Shown: positions 8,527 through 19,243, counted from the first letter of the stretch. The stretch is 45,305 nt of DNA from a virus (IMGVR_UViG_3300042937_000333:1-45305), one strand, 5' to 3'. Notes: generated by a model from the sequence alone, not told the origin. Numbers and translations: made by a program.

Positions 8527-10265
8527 TGGGTATAGACAACACAACAACAATTGTTTTAGGTAGTGAAAGATTTAAATCATCACAGAACCAAAGTATTTCT
8601 TTAAACGTCCCATTAGAACAGACACATAAAGAATCGGTTGAGTATGATAGAAATGTTGATTTAAATCTACAAATAGTTTTTGATCAAGAACGTCAATCGT
8701 CAACGGTTTTTAGACCAACTTGTAAGTACACTTTTATATTCCAAAATGAATTTAGTGGAACAACAACATACAAACCATATAAAGATAATTTATTTTATAC
8801 AAATAGTATTAACAATAAAATATCACAAATAACTGGATCAACAAATAATCCGTGGGATGGCAATCCACAATATTTTGAATTTGATTTATTTAGAAATGAT
8901 AATAATACTTTAGGTTATACACAACCACCAAACAACCACATTAACTTTATAAACAAAAGTGCGACAACCTATAATTGGTCACATTACATAACATATGCGT
9001 TTGAGAACGATTACGACAAACAATTATATGCGATTGACCCCCAAACACAAGCATCGTGGTATTGGTTAGCAAATGAGGGTATTCCATTTTATATTAAGTT
9101 TGGTACTGATTTAAACGGGAATGAAATATCGTTTCAAACACCGATGAAACACGGATTAAATGTTGGTGAATTTGTTAAATTACCTTTTAATTATAATGGT
9201 GTTGATATTTTTCAGGTAAGTAGTTTGGGTGATGTTGGTTATGGTAGTGACGTTTATATTTTTAATATTGATAACATTGGGTATACTGGCACAACGTTTC
9301 AAACGGGTAATGTTGGTAATTTCAAACGAATAATCAATGATACAAATACTGGTGAAACAACTTCTAAGTATTACGTTAGATTACATAAAGTATTAACAAA
9401 CTCAGAATGTGCCGTATTAACTAAGGCTGGTTTTGAATTAAATAATTTTAGTACTAAAACAAAATTAGAAAAGGCTGTCTTAACACCCAATAACACTGAA
9501 AGAACTTCAATTAAAGATGGTAATCAAAGTTATACATTATCATTTAATTGTGATATAGATATTAATCCATTATTGGATAACCAAAAAAGACCAATTAGTG
9601 AATTATATTTTACAACAATTTGGAGAGGTTATTTTGGTTGGACAAAAGATTTAAAACAAGGTTTTGATTTTAACGTACCATTAATTAATGGGTTAACAAA
9701 TCCTTGGTGGGATCAAACAAACCCCCTCTCATCAACTGGTGTTTTGCAATCATCGTATAATTCAAATACACAACCACCAATAGGTCCATTTTATTATAAT
9801 GAATTATTAACGATTGGTGATATTATTGATGGGGCGTATTGTGAATGGAATGATTATGATCAAATTGAACGTGTTATATCTGAAACGAATCATAAAATAA
9901 CATTTAACGTTAGTCATTTTAATGTTCCTTCATTAATGTTATCAACAAATCCATTAGGTTACTATTATAGACCGCACTCACCATTAAAAATTAGGGCGTT
10001 CTCGGATTATATTGAGGAAGCACCAGCGAGTGGTGTTATTGGGATTCCTAATTATGCGTTTTATTCAAATTTATCAAATAGTTTTAGATGGCGAGATATG
10101 TATCCATATGGATATATTGATACTGCTGATATTGGTGTTGATTATCCGTTTTTAAACAGTAAACATTATCCGTATGATAATTATATTTTTAGGTTATACC
10201 CAGAGGGTATTGGACTACAAAACATAAGTGAAATTGAAATACCAACAACAGATGAGTGTGAATAA
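8526..10265 (+). CDS. Structural protein, unrecognised (baseplate/tail region)
   Basis: I do not recognise this 579-residue protein. It starts at an ATG that shares its A with the stop of the giant gene (TAATG), so translation is probably coupled, and it lies in an unbroken run of virion genes. Composition is Asn/Thr/Tyr-rich with many short beta-like stretches and no signal peptide or transmembrane segment. Its N-terminus includes ERFKSSQNQSISLNVPLEQT and its C-terminal third is aromatic-rich (FRWRDMYPYGYIDTADIG). The position suggests an outer baseplate or short-fibre component, but this is inference from context only. Confidence 0.65.
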   Translation: MGIDNTTTIVLGSERFKSSQNQSISLNVPLEQTHKESVEYDRNVDLNLQIVFDQERQSSTVFRPTCKYTFIFQNEFSGTTTYKPYKDNLFYTNSINNKISQITGSTNNPWDGNPQYFEFDLFRNDNNTLGYTQPPNNHINFINKSATTYNWSHYITYAFENDYDKQLYAIDPQTQASWYWLANEGIPFYIKFGTDLNGNEISFQTPMKHGLNVGEFVKLPFNYNGVDIFQVSSLGDVGYGSDVYIFNIDNIGYTGTTFQTGNVGNFKRIINDTNTGETTSKYYVRLHKVLTNSECAVLTKAGFELNNFSTKTKLEKAVLTPNNTERTSIKDGNQSYTLSFNCDIDINPLLDNQKRPISELYFTTIWRGYFGWTKDLKQGFDFNVPLINGLTNPWWDQTNPLSSTGVLQSSYNSNTQPPIGPFYYNELLTIGDIIDGAYCEWNDYDQIERVISETNHKITFNVSHFNVPSLMLSTNPLGYYYRPHSPLKIRAFSDYIEEAPASGVIGIPNYAFYSNLSNSFRWRDMYPYGYIDTADIGVDYPFLNSKHYPYDNYIFRLYPEGIGLQNISEIEIPTTDECE

Positions 10266-11064
10266 ATTTAAAATAGTGTTACCAGATAACGATCAGTTCG
10301 TAAATGTCCCTGTTGAGATGAAATGGGATTTTACTGGACGTGACGATAGTATCGCTGAGTATCAAGAAAAAATGGTTAAAGAAATTATTGGTTTGGCCAA
10401 TGATTTTGAAACAATTCGGTTTTCACACAATGAGTTCCAAAACCAAACAACTGAAATTAATTATGAGTTTCAGTTTTATGACAATACTTTACCAATAAGT
10501 GCGACAACTGTAACACCATTAAATTGGGGTGTTACATATTTAAATAAGGGTTTTACACCATCTAATGTTTATTATTTTGTTAAACCATTCACAAAATCAT
10601 TTTTTAAATTGGATTTTTATGATACACCACAAGATAAAACACAAACATTATATTTCACAATTATATTACCCGTACAACAAGGCCAATTCCAAACGGGGAT
10701 TTCAATTTCACCTTTATTACCACCAGTTGATATTAGAAAACCAAAATTTAATTTGGATTTTATTGGTGATAAAGAGGGATTTTTTGTTTATTGGTTAAGA
10801 AAAAGAGAATTTATTGATATAACTGAGTTTTATATGTCGGCAAAATTTTTTAATGGTAGAACTGGTGTTTATTCAGTAATGACAAACACGCCACAACCAC
10901 TTATAACACCCAATAAATTCACATTTCAAGGGGAAAATTACTTTTACTATAAACTAAATTTAGATTATAACACAAACACATATGAGGTATTCTCAACAAC
11001 AACAAACAATAGAGTTGGTGATACCACAAACCCAATAACTTGGTACGAATATATTAACCCATAA
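10252..11064 (+). CDS. Structural protein, unrecognised
   Basis: An unrecognised protein of about 270 residues. I prefer ATG 10252 (MSVNKFKIVLPDNDQ) to the upstream ATG at 10228, because the longer form would add a MKLKYQQQ leader and overlap the preceding gene by 38 bases instead of 14. The N-terminal half (VPVEMKWDFTGRDDSIAEYQEKMVK) has a charged helix, and the rest is beta-rich. It sits between two other unknown virion genes and ends in a TAATG overlap with the next. No catalytic motif, signal peptide or membrane segment is apparent. Function is inferred only as virion-associated. Confidence 0.62.
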   Translation: MSVNKFKIVLPDNDQFVNVPVEMKWDFTGRDDSIAEYQEKMVKEIIGLANDFETIRFSHNEFQNQTTEINYEFQFYDNTLPISATTVTPLNWGVTYLNKGFTPSNVYYFVKPFTKSFFKLDFYDTPQDKTQTLYFTIILPVQQGQFQTGISISPLLPPVDIRKPKFNLDFIGDKEGFFVYWLRKREFIDITEFYMSAKFFNGRTGVYSVMTNTPQPLITPNKFTFQGENYFYYKLNLDYNTNTYEVFSTTTNNRVGDTTNPITWYEYINP

Positions 11065-12239
11065 TGGAAGAACAAAAATATTATTTTAAGATATCACCCG
11101 AAAATATTAAATCGGACTTAACCACAGTAACATATACCGCTGGAACTGAAGTGTACTATGATGTTGATCTTTGTTGTTTAGTTACAGCAACAACAGAAAA
11201 CACCATAACAGGTACTACTGGTTTATATTTGGATATGAAAGATATTTTATCTGGTGGAACAAATGGAACGTCAATTTTAACTGGATTAACTATACCAATT
11301 TTATTCACACAAACTGCGATTGATTTTGGTTATTATTCGGTATTTGACGGTGCTATACTACAAAAAGACGTTATAAATAATTTTGTATTTACTGCTAACA
11401 CATCAAATCCTTATACTTACATATTCTATAATACATCAGATGTTGAGATGGTTAAATTTTTAGGTTTAATCACATACACTTTGAGTTGGGGTGACGGATC
11501 ACCAGAAATTACATTAACAACCCCTGGACCAATAAACCATACATACCCGTCATCAGATAGTGATTACACTATAACAATGAAAGCAAACTCACCCTGGGGT
11601 ATATCTTTAGTACAAAAAACAATAACAGTACCATTTACTGGTACAACAATAGCAAACCCAAACGGTGTTGCAACATTTACACCAACTGGTGGTAATTGGA
11701 GTGGTACACCCATAAGTTATGACTATATATTCACTGGTGATTCTAACACAAATTTGGTTGATTTTTATAGTAGTAATTACACTCAAGTACCGTTTTTAGT
11801 TAGTGGATATACTGAATCATCAATCAACGATTTATCACAATATGGGCCAAAATATAATTTACTTGGTGGTAAATTCAAAATTGGTGTTGAAGTTACGGGA
11901 ACAACAGGATGTGTTGGTACTGTTTGGGGTCCAGATGTGACAAATGTATACACAGCATACACGATAAATAACATTGACTATTTTGATTTTGAGGATTATA
12001 CCTTATATGTTACATATTCGTCTGGTTTAACACAAAACGATCTTGTTATGTCGGCAATAACTAAAAATGAGGGATTAATTAATGTTATTGATCAACCTGA
12101 AGTTCAGACAAATGTTTTTATTGAAAGAGGGAAACAAGGTGTTTTAGAATATATAGAAAGGATTGGTGAGATTGATAACGTTGGTGATTTGGAAAAATAT
12201 GGTTATGGGTTTTTTAATGTAAAAAAAGATACAGCATAA
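11064..12239 (+). CDS. Virion protein with PKD-like domain
   Basis: A 391-residue protein. Residues about 128-185 fit a PKD-type immunoglobulin-like fold: the segment TYTLSWGDGSPEITL carries the WGDG-type core and is followed by NHTYPSSDSDYTITMKA, the usual H-x-Y-x(5-8)-Y-x-V/I-T strand pair. PKD domains are common in adhesins and in tail proteins that contact carbohydrates. The N-terminal 110 residues are Thr/Tyr-rich and beta-like. The last 60 residues (VFIERGKQGVLEYIERIGEIDN) contain a helix that may anchor it to neighbouring subunits. It begins in a TAATG overlap and ends just before a TATTTAT element, closing the transcription unit that begins at 3130. Confidence 0.68.
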   Translation: MEEQKYYFKISPENIKSDLTTVTYTAGTEVYYDVDLCCLVTATTENTITGTTGLYLDMKDILSGGTNGTSILTGLTIPILFTQTAIDFGYYSVFDGAILQKDVINNFVFTANTSNPYTYIFYNTSDVEMVKFLGLITYTLSWGDGSPEITLTTPGPINHTYPSSDSDYTITMKANSPWGISLVQKTITVPFTGTTIANPNGVATFTPTGGNWSGTPISYDYIFTGDSNTNLVDFYSSNYTQVPFLVSGYTESSINDLSQYGPKYNLLGGKFKIGVEVTGTTGCVGTVWGPDVTNVYTAYTINNIDYFDFEDYTLYVTYSSGLTQNDLVMSAITKNEGLINVIDQPEVQTNVFIERGKQGVLEYIERIGEIDNVGDLEKYGYGFFNVKKDTA

Positions 12240-12240
12240 C

Positions 12241-12247
12241 TATTTAT
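12241..12247 (+). promoter_or_regulatory. Candidate phage late promoter (TATTTAT)
   Basis: TATTTAT begins two bases after the preceding stop codon and 44 bases before the next ATG (12285). An AAGAAGGA sequence follows within ten bases, too far from the ATG to act as its ribosome site. Confidence 0.42.
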
Positions 12248-12284
12248 TACTAAGAAGGATAAACAAAATTTTAAATATTAAAAG

Positions 12285-13190
12285 ATGTCAGTTGGCAATT
12301 ACGGAACAATAAGAAGTGCGGATGTTAGTCCGGATGATGTTGAGATTATATTAAATTACACATCAAGTCGTGATGTGACAGATAATTTTGTATTAACAAA
12401 GTTGGATGCCAAATCAATATTAAAACCTTATTTTCATAATTCAGAAACTGGTGGGTCAAATAATGAAATTATTGGTGGTCTATATAATTTAAAACTACCT
12501 GCTGACGTGTTTAACAAGTTGGGTATCTACACATTATATATTAAACCAGCGGAAATAAGAACAACAATAACTGATTGTGGTGTTTTATCCGCATTACCGA
12601 ACGTTAAAGGAATTGTAGTTGATTTAAACAATGTTCCATCACAATTTAGAAATAAATTTGTTAATCAAGGACTTGTTGGTTTTAGAGTTGAGTATTTAAA
12701 TTCAGATGGGACAAAAATACCAAATTTTTTCAGAGTAATAACATCATCATTTTATTGTGAACCAGTTGTTCAGAATTTAACCAACACATCACAGAAGTCT
12801 ATTAGATATATCTATGTTGAGGGTGCGTCAAACTTATTATTTTGTACATTATCACCATCCTCATCACCAACTAACAAACCAAACGCAACACCATTTATTG
12901 GCCAACCAAATCAAAATATAATAATTTCTAACACATACTTTAATCCAATAACCACTGAGATTGAAATTGTAGATCAGGATATTTCAACATTAGCGATTGC
13001 GTTATACGGAAACCAGACCAAATCAATGGATGATGGTATCTACACAATTTACGATAGTAATAACAATATTTACAAACAATACAACTTATACGAAATTAAA
13101 GACCAATTTAATGACTTGTTATATGAAGTTAGACAAGACAGGGGTAATAACATTGATTTTAGTAAAGCGTTTAACAATATAACGGGATAA
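12285..13190 (+). CDS. Structural protein, unrecognised
   Basis: An unrecognised 301-residue protein that starts MSVGNYGTIRSADVSPDDVEI at the first ATG after a candidate late promoter. It is soluble and beta-rich, with mixed segments such as NVKGIVVDLNNVPSQFRNKF and a Ser/Pro-rich loop (SPSSSPTNKP) near residue 200. The C-terminal 70 residues look helical and charged (YEIKDQFNDLLYEVRQDRG). It ends in a TAATG overlap with the 1005-residue tail protein, so the two are probably produced together and may interact. No enzymatic motif is visible. Confidence 0.62.
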   Translation: MSVGNYGTIRSADVSPDDVEIILNYTSSRDVTDNFVLTKLDAKSILKPYFHNSETGGSNNEIIGGLYNLKLPADVFNKLGIYTLYIKPAEIRTTITDCGVLSALPNVKGIVVDLNNVPSQFRNKFVNQGLVGFRVEYLNSDGTKIPNFFRVITSSFYCEPVVQNLTNTSQKSIRYIYVEGASNLLFCTLSPSSSPTNKPNATPFIGQPNQNIIISNTYFNPITTEIEIVDQDISTLAIALYGNQTKSMDDGIYTIYDSNNNIYKQYNLYEIKDQFNDLLYEVRQDRGNNIDFSKAFNNITG

Positions 13191-16100
13191 TGGCATTAAA
13201 AAAATATACATGCCCACCACAAACACCATCGGGAAGTGGGACTTTTTCTGACAACTTAGTTGGTTTCCAATTAGTTGATGGGGGAGGTTTTACACAAGGA
13301 AATTTTGAATTTACAGAAAACTTAACAGAAAAACAAAATAGAACATTCAATATTGGTTCTTTTTCTGACCCAATAAATTTGGATAGTTTAAAAATAACGA
13401 GTGTTGACGAATCTAGATTATTACAAGCAAAAAACTTCAGAGTTTTCCCAAATTTTGATTTATCACAAGTAACAAATTTTACGTTATATGGGTCGTTAGT
13501 AAAACGAATTTCAGTGTCTGTTACAAACATTATAAATTATTTTCCAGGTGGGTTAGAAATTATTACAACAAAACCTGACTTCACAAAAACGGAGACGGCA
13601 AAAAACATTGTTTACGATCCAATTGAGAATGAAACTTATTTTCAAATTCCATTAAATGCGATTAGAAATCCTTTTGGTGTTGATTACTCACAAAATGCTA
13701 CAAGAAATTTAGAAGTTAGTGAGTTAAAAGTTTCGCAATTAAGAAATTTTACACTAAATTATGATAAATACGCGGTTTTTGTTAATGGTAATAATTACAT
13801 AATAAATACTTTTGAACCAACAACATCAACCTCACAAACATTAAATATGTATGTTGAGGGAAATCCATTTTCTGGTGAATCAATAACGTACACATCAATA
13901 TTAATACGACCAACAGACTATTATGTTAGTAAAGTTTTTAACGAAGAGTTTGATGAGGTTGAAAAGTTTTTACTAAATAGAAGTTCAGTACCACAATATA
14001 CCGCAACATTTAATGTTACAAAAGAAAATGATGATGGTACGTTTTATTTAACAACTGAAAATATAACATTTCCTAAAAATGGTTTTTGGAATTTGGATAT
14101 TAGTTCAGTTTCATTTGACAAATATTTAACACAATTAAATACTTTTGCAGCAAGTTTAGATACTTTCAGAACAAATTTGGTATCTAGATTTTTAACAACT
14201 GGTGCTTTTAAAGATTTTGATACTGATGATCAAAAAATGGAAAAAATCTTACAAATTTATGGTAGGAGTTTTGATGAATCAATGAAATTTATATTGGCAT
14301 TACCAAATATGAATAACGTTCATTATATTGTTAAAAATGATATACCATCACAATTATTAAAAAACTTAGCACAAACATTAGGGTGGAAAACAAATATCTC
14401 ACCAATAACCGAAGAACAATTATTGGATTCAGTTTTTAATAATGGTTCTAACAATTTTTCTGGTGTTGGTATTGGTCAAACCCCAGAAGAGTTAAATTAC
14501 CAATACTATAGAAATCTAATATTAAATTCGGCTTACTTATTCAAGTCAAAAGGAACCCGTAAATCTATTGAAATATTATTACGATTAATTGGTGCTCCAG
14601 AAATGTTAGTTGAATTTAATGAATACATTTATATTGCTGACCAAAAGATAAATTTAAATGATTTTGAAAAACAATACCAGTTAATAACTGGTGGTACCTA
14701 TAACCAAGAATTACCGGTGTTAGATACCACTGATATCTTCTCAATTATGGGAACACAATATACAGGGTTTACAACACAAACAATATCACAAAATGTTGAT
14801 ACCGTATTAGAAGATTACCCAATTGATGATCTTGGTTATCCAGCAATGCCCCAACAAAGTGATTCGTTTTTCTATCAAATCGGTGGTGGTTGGTTTGAGT
14901 CAACACCGCAGCACAGAATGCCCGAAAAGGTAGATGTAACAAATAGTGTATTTACTGGTGAGAATCCAACATTCCAAACGACATTACTACCTTTTAATTA
15001 TGGTGAACAGTACCTACAAAGATACCGACAATTTCCATATATGAATTTAGGTTTTAGGTTAAGAAAGGTTATTGACAATAAAAAAAGTTGGACAGACGAA
15101 GAAGACACTTTAAGAAGAAGTTTTGATGGGAATTTTAATGCGTATTATGAGGTTGGTGATGAAAATTTAACAATTAACGTTAAAAACGTTGACATACATA
15201 TGAATCCAGCACAAGGTTTGGTTTATGACGTGTATACAATGTCCAGAGCGTATAATTACCCAATACCAAACGAGGGTTTGAATTATGTTAAACCAACATA
15301 TTGTGATCCGACACCAAATAGTCAATACCCAAAAAGAGGTGGGATTGACTGGACAGAAATAAATCCTAAACCAAAACAAAAGACGTTTTTTGAATTTGCA
15401 CAAACATTTTGGCGAAATATGATAAACGTTAGAAATAGACAATACATAACAGATGGTAAAACTGGGGGTTACCCAACTTTACAATCAATATATTGGAAAT
15501 ATTTAGAATCAGATTCGGCGATTAATATACCAAACGACAATTTCACGTATCAAACAATGATTAATTACGTGCATGGCCTTGGTGATTATTGGATTCGGTT
15601 AATTGAACAAATGGTTCCAGCAACAACAATATGGAATACGGGTGTTAAGTATGAGAACTCAATTTTCCACAGACAAAAATTTGTTTGGAGAAGACAATCT
15701 GGTTGTCAGATTATCCCAGTACCGTGTAAACCGTGTTCATTAGTCAGTCAACTATTTGCGTATGATTGTCCAATCCAAGCCGTAGATTGTTCATTATATC
15801 CTTGGGGTTCTGACCCAACAGTTAATTCATTTGGTGTTGTTTTAAGTTCGGTGGTTAATAAGTATTTATTAAATAATGGTTATGACCCAACAAATGATTG
15901 TGTTTTAAATTCAATTGAATCAACTTGGTATTTGGATGTTAGTGTTAACGGTGATACATTAGTATCACAAGAATTTTTCACTGGTTTTGGATACACATTA
16001 AGTGGTACTAGTTACCCAACAACAATTGAATGGCTTAACGCAGTAAACAACATAAATTCTGAACTACAAATTTTTGGTTTGAGTGTTATAATTAACGATG

Positions 16101-16207
16101 TTGATGAAACAATAACGGTATATAATAATAATTGTATACCACTAAGTACTCAAAATCAATTTGAATTTAATGTGGGTATAAACTTTGATATAACGTGTAA
16201 TAATTAA
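13190..16207 (+). CDS. Large tail/baseplate protein with P2 gpI-like segment
   Basis: A 1005-residue tail protein. The segment at about residues 441-475 (RNLILNSAYLFKSKGTRKS, then IEILLRLIGAPEM) resembles the helical signature of the P2 gpI tail-protein family (periphery of the baseplate): a helix, K-G-T, then a hydrophobic helix. It is preceded by a helical stretch at about 335-410 (MEKILQIYGRSFDESMKFI). The N-terminal 300 residues are beta-rich. The last ~110 residues form a separate module (WYLDVSVNGDTL, then a W-x-x-A-V-N-N-I-N motif, then VGINFDITC) that recurs in the middle of the next protein, perhaps an assembly interface. It has TAATG junctions at both ends. The gpI relationship is suggested, not proven. 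Confidence 0.68.
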   Translation: MALKKYTCPPQTPSGSGTFSDNLVGFQLVDGGGFTQGNFEFTENLTEKQNRTFNIGSFSDPINLDSLKITSVDESRLLQAKNFRVFPNFDLSQVTNFTLYGSLVKRISVSVTNIINYFPGGLEIITTKPDFTKTETAKNIVYDPIENETYFQIPLNAIRNPFGVDYSQNATRNLEVSELKVSQLRNFTLNYDKYAVFVNGNNYIINTFEPTTSTSQTLNMYVEGNPFSGESITYTSILIRPTDYYVSKVFNEEFDEVEKFLLNRSSVPQYTATFNVTKENDDGTFYLTTENITFPKNGFWNLDISSVSFDKYLTQLNTFAASLDTFRTNLVSRFLTTGAFKDFDTDDQKMEKILQIYGRSFDESMKFILALPNMNNVHYIVKNDIPSQLLKNLAQTLGWKTNISPITEEQLLDSVFNNGSNNFSGVGIGQTPEELNYQYYRNLILNSAYLFKSKGTRKSIEILLRLIGAPEMLVEFNEYIYIADQKINLNDFEKQYQLITGGTYNQELPVLDTTDIFSIMGTQYTGFTTQTISQNVDTVLEDYPIDDLGYPAMPQQSDSFFYQIGGGWFESTPQHRMPEKVDVTNSVFTGENPTFQTTLLPFNYGEQYLQRYRQFPYMNLGFRLRKVIDNKKSWTDEEDTLRRSFDGNFNAYYEVGDENLTINVKNVDIHMNPAQGLVYDVYTMSRAYNYPIPNEGLNYVKPTYCDPTPNSQYPKRGGIDWTEINPKPKQKTFFEFAQTFWRNMINVRNRQYITDGKTGGYPTLQSIYWKYLESDSAINIPNDNFTYQTMINYVHGLGDYWIRLIEQMVPATTIWNTGVKYENSIFHRQKFVWRRQSGCQIIPVPCKPCSLVSQLFAYDCPIQAVDCSLYPWGSDPTVNSFGVVLSSVVNKYLLNNGYDPTNDCVLNSIESTWYLDVSVNGDTLVSQEFFTGFGYTLSGTSYPTTIEWLNAVNNINSELQIFGLSVIINDVDETITVYNNNCIPLSTQNQFEFNVGINFDITCNN

Positions 16208-19155
16208 TGTCAATAATAATAAATAACTATTCGGTAACTGGCGACTGCTCAAACCTTGGTGTTGGTGCTGTGTATTTTAATATAACTGGAGATAGTCCAA
16301 CTTGGGCTGTTAGCGAAATAACAACAAGTGGTTTATTACCAACATCGGCATCAACGACAGATTATTATGTGGATAATTTACCACCTGGTAATTACTTTGT
16401 TGAAATCATTGATTCTGGGATACCCACACAAGAAACCATAATATTACCAGTTTATATATCATCGGGAACTTGTGTTTCAATAGAGACTGAAGGTACAAAT
16501 TGTGGTATTACCAATGGATCTATAACAGCAACAACTGCAAACGTTTACGGACCAATTGATTTTTATTTATTTGATATTAATGATAATTTAGTTAATTTAG
16601 CAAGTGGTGTAACAAATGACTACGTGTTTAATAGTTTATCTGCCGACACATATTATGTTATTGCAGATGATGGTGGTGGTTGTACGGGTAGATCGGAATC
16701 TTGTATCATATATACCTCAACATCAATTACATACGGACTATATGTTGTAAACGATGCTAATTGTGTATCAACAACTGGAAGTGGTAAGATATTTGTAACA
16801 GGTTTAACAGGTAACGCACCATTCACGTATCTTTGGTCTAATGGTGAATCAACAAATCAAATTGAAAATTTAACACCTGGAGCATATTCTGTAACAGTAA
16901 CAGATAGTTTAGGTTGTTCACTAATACAAACCGCAATCGTTAATAATGTAAATCCAGTAACTTTTGGGTCATTTATAACAACACCACCAACTTGTTTTAG
17001 TAATGATGGTGAGATTGACGTGATTATAGTTGATGGTACAGCACCATATTATTATAGTGGTAGTAATGGTGATACAGTTATAACATATTCTCAAAATTAC
17101 ACATTTACTGGATTAAGTTCGGGTGGCTTCACCGTGTTTGTACAAGACGCTGGACTATGTAGTTTTACACAATCAACAACATTAATAACACCTAATAGTT
17201 TTTCAGTAACAAGTGTCAATGCGACTAACTCAAACTGTGGTAATAACGGACAGGTTGATGTTATAATAAATAGTGGTGGGGGTTTAGGTAGTTTTACATA
17301 TTCGTTAACAAACTCAAGTGGTAATACGATATCTAATACAACACCATCAATAACATATTCATTCCCAAACCTAAGTTCGGATACTTACACATTAACAATA
17401 ACTGATGGTACTTGTACATATACGACAACCGTAACGATTAATAACGTAATATTATTCGGAATAAGTACCTCAATAACAGGCACAACTTGTGGTTTAAATA
17501 ACGGATCCGTACAAATTACCGCAACAACTGGGGGTACGTTACCATATACATACTCAATAAATGGGTTAACACCATCTCAACAAACAATATTTAACAATTT
17601 AACATCAGGAAACTACATTGCAACTGTAACTGATTTTAATGGTTGTTCACAAACACAGAATTTTAGTGTTTCAGCATCAACAGGTGTATTTTTTGATTTA
17701 TCAACAACACAACCGATAACGGGTAATGATGGGGAAATTGATGTTTTATTATATAATGGTGAACCACCATTTACCTACAATTGGAGTACAAATGTTGGAT
17801 CACAAACAGGATTAGTTGTTACTGGATTAACAGCCGGAACATACACACTAGAGGTCATTGATGATAATGGTTGTGCATACACTAAAAGTACCATATTAAA
17901 CGGTACTAATAGAGTCTCAACGTACCAAAAATACACTATTTGTGATACTCAATTTGAAAACACTGATATTATTGGTAAACGAGGTATCCAACAAATGTAC
18001 AACGAAGGTTTTTATGATTTAACATTAGATGATGTTAATTGTGTTGTAAATTCAGCAAAATTTACTGCAGTCCTAAATGTTAACGATGTTGTAAAAAACA
18101 TTGAATTTTACACATCAAATGGTTTAACAGATTTCCCAAGTGATGTTTTATGGGTTGAAACAATTGTTAATAACTTAAAAACTTTTGACGGTATAGGTGA
18201 CGTTATTGTGGACTATACAACAAACACAATACAGATTTTCAACGCGTGTGATATTGTTGGTAGTACTTGTAACCCACAAATTATTAACACATTATCCGAT
18301 GTGAAAGTGATTATCAATTTATTGATTGATTATGATATTTCTTGTGTGTCGTGTGATGGACCAACAACAACACCAACACCAACAACAACACCAACAACAA
18401 CACCAACAACAACACCTACACCAACACCAACAACAACACCAACACCTACACCAACACCTGGACCATACACCGCTGAATTTACTCAAGCCGGTGGTATTAG
18501 TATTAGTAATGGTTGGGTACTACCTAGAGTAAACACATATACGTTTACTCTTATAAGTGCACCGAATGATGTATTAACAATAGAAATTAAAATGCCTAAC
18601 ACATTAGGTTGGAATGTGACAACGGCAATAGATTCCGTCATATACCCTCACGGAGTGACATCAACATTTAATTTGGCGATGGGACCATTAGGGTCTAATT
18701 CATTTTTATTAAGTTATTCAGGTGACACTTCACAACCAGCAACTACTGTCGGTCAGATAATCCATTTATTTAGAATAGTCTCCTCAAGTCTTGGTACGAC
18801 TATAAATCCAGGATCATTTAGATCTGTTAAGGCTGACGCAACAATAGGAGGATCAATACCTACAAATGCTTATGTTGGTTTATTAAATATAACTGCAACA
18901 ACAAGTGTGGATGCTTGTACTAACTTTGACCCTGAAACGATATATAGGGTAAATAATAATATTTTAAATGTGGGATCAAGAGTTTTTTCTGGACTTACCG
19001 GAAATATTCCAGTTAATGGTAATAATAGTTGGGTAGCATTTATCGCCGCGCCCCAACCGACCAAACAAACAATAAGTGGTACCTTATTATATGACACCAA
19101 AAAAACCGTACAAATTGATACGTCTGGTTATATTATAGATGTTAATACATGCTAG
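16207..19155 (+). CDS. Tail fibre/adhesin with SprB-like repeats and Thr/Pro linker
   Basis: A 982-residue adhesin-like protein. Residues about 88-566 hold six tandem units of 75-85 residues, each of the form C-x-x-x-x-G-x-I/V-x-V, then P-F/Y-x-Y-x-W/S-x-N-G, then L-x-x-G-x-Y-x-V-x-V-x-D-x-x-G-C. That is the pattern of SprB repeats found in Bacteroidetes gliding adhesins; an example is NAPFTYLWSNGESTNQ. A module shared with the preceding protein follows (about 570-715). Next comes a Thr/Pro linker (about 719-752, TTTPTPTTTPTTTPT) and a 230-residue C-terminal domain. The architecture suggests a repetitive stalk, flexible linker and receptor-binding tip. There is no signal peptide, consistent with a virion protein. 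It begins in a TAATG overlap. Confidence 0.75.
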   Translation: MSIIINNYSVTGDCSNLGVGAVYFNITGDSPTWAVSEITTSGLLPTSASTTDYYVDNLPPGNYFVEIIDSGIPTQETIILPVYISSGTCVSIETEGTNCGITNGSITATTANVYGPIDFYLFDINDNLVNLASGVTNDYVFNSLSADTYYVIADDGGGCTGRSESCIIYTSTSITYGLYVVNDANCVSTTGSGKIFVTGLTGNAPFTYLWSNGESTNQIENLTPGAYSVTVTDSLGCSLIQTAIVNNVNPVTFGSFITTPPTCFSNDGEIDVIIVDGTAPYYYSGSNGDTVITYSQNYTFTGLSSGGFTVFVQDAGLCSFTQSTTLITPNSFSVTSVNATNSNCGNNGQVDVIINSGGGLGSFTYSLTNSSGNTISNTTPSITYSFPNLSSDTYTLTITDGTCTYTTTVTINNVILFGISTSITGTTCGLNNGSVQITATTGGTLPYTYSINGLTPSQQTIFNNLTSGNYIATVTDFNGCSQTQNFSVSASTGVFFDLSTTQPITGNDGEIDVLLYNGEPPFTYNWSTNVGSQTGLVVTGLTAGTYTLEVIDDNGCAYTKSTILNGTNRVSTYQKYTICDTQFENTDIIGKRGIQQMYNEGFYDLTLDDVNCVVNSAKFTAVLNVNDVVKNIEFYTSNGLTDFPSDVLWVETIVNNLKTFDGIGDVIVDYTTNTIQIFNACDIVGSTCNPQIINTLSDVKVIINLLIDYDISCVSCDGPTTTPTPTTTPTTTPTTTPTPTPTTTPTPTPTPGPYTAEFTQAGGISISNGWVLPRVNTYTFTLISAPNDVLTIEIKMPNTLGWNVTTAIDSVIYPHGVTSTFNLAMGPLGSNSFLLSYSGDTSQPATTVGQIIHLFRIVSSSLGTTINPGSFRSVKADATIGGSIPTNAYVGLLNITATTSVDACTNFDPETIYRVNNNILNVGSRVFSGLTGNIPVNGNNSWVAFIAAPQPTKQTISGTLLYDTKKTVQIDTSGYIIDVNTC

Positions 19156-19216
19156 TAGGTATCAAATCACAAATAAAATAGTATCAAAAAATGATTTAAT
19201 AAATTGAATTTTTGAT

Positions 19217-19223
19217 TATTTAT
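19217..19223 (+). promoter_or_regulatory. Candidate phage late promoter (TATTTAT)
   Basis: TATTTAT lies in the 88-base gap after the SprB-like fibre gene and 20 bases before the ATG of a 46-codon gene at 19244. Its presence helps support that small gene. Confidence 0.42.
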
Positions 19224-19243
19224 ATAATAAAGTAAATTTTTAT

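Noticed and set aside
18326-18532. Plus-strand frame of 68 codons rich in Gln and His
   Set aside because: It is a frame shadow of the Thr/Pro linker in the SprB-like fibre gene.
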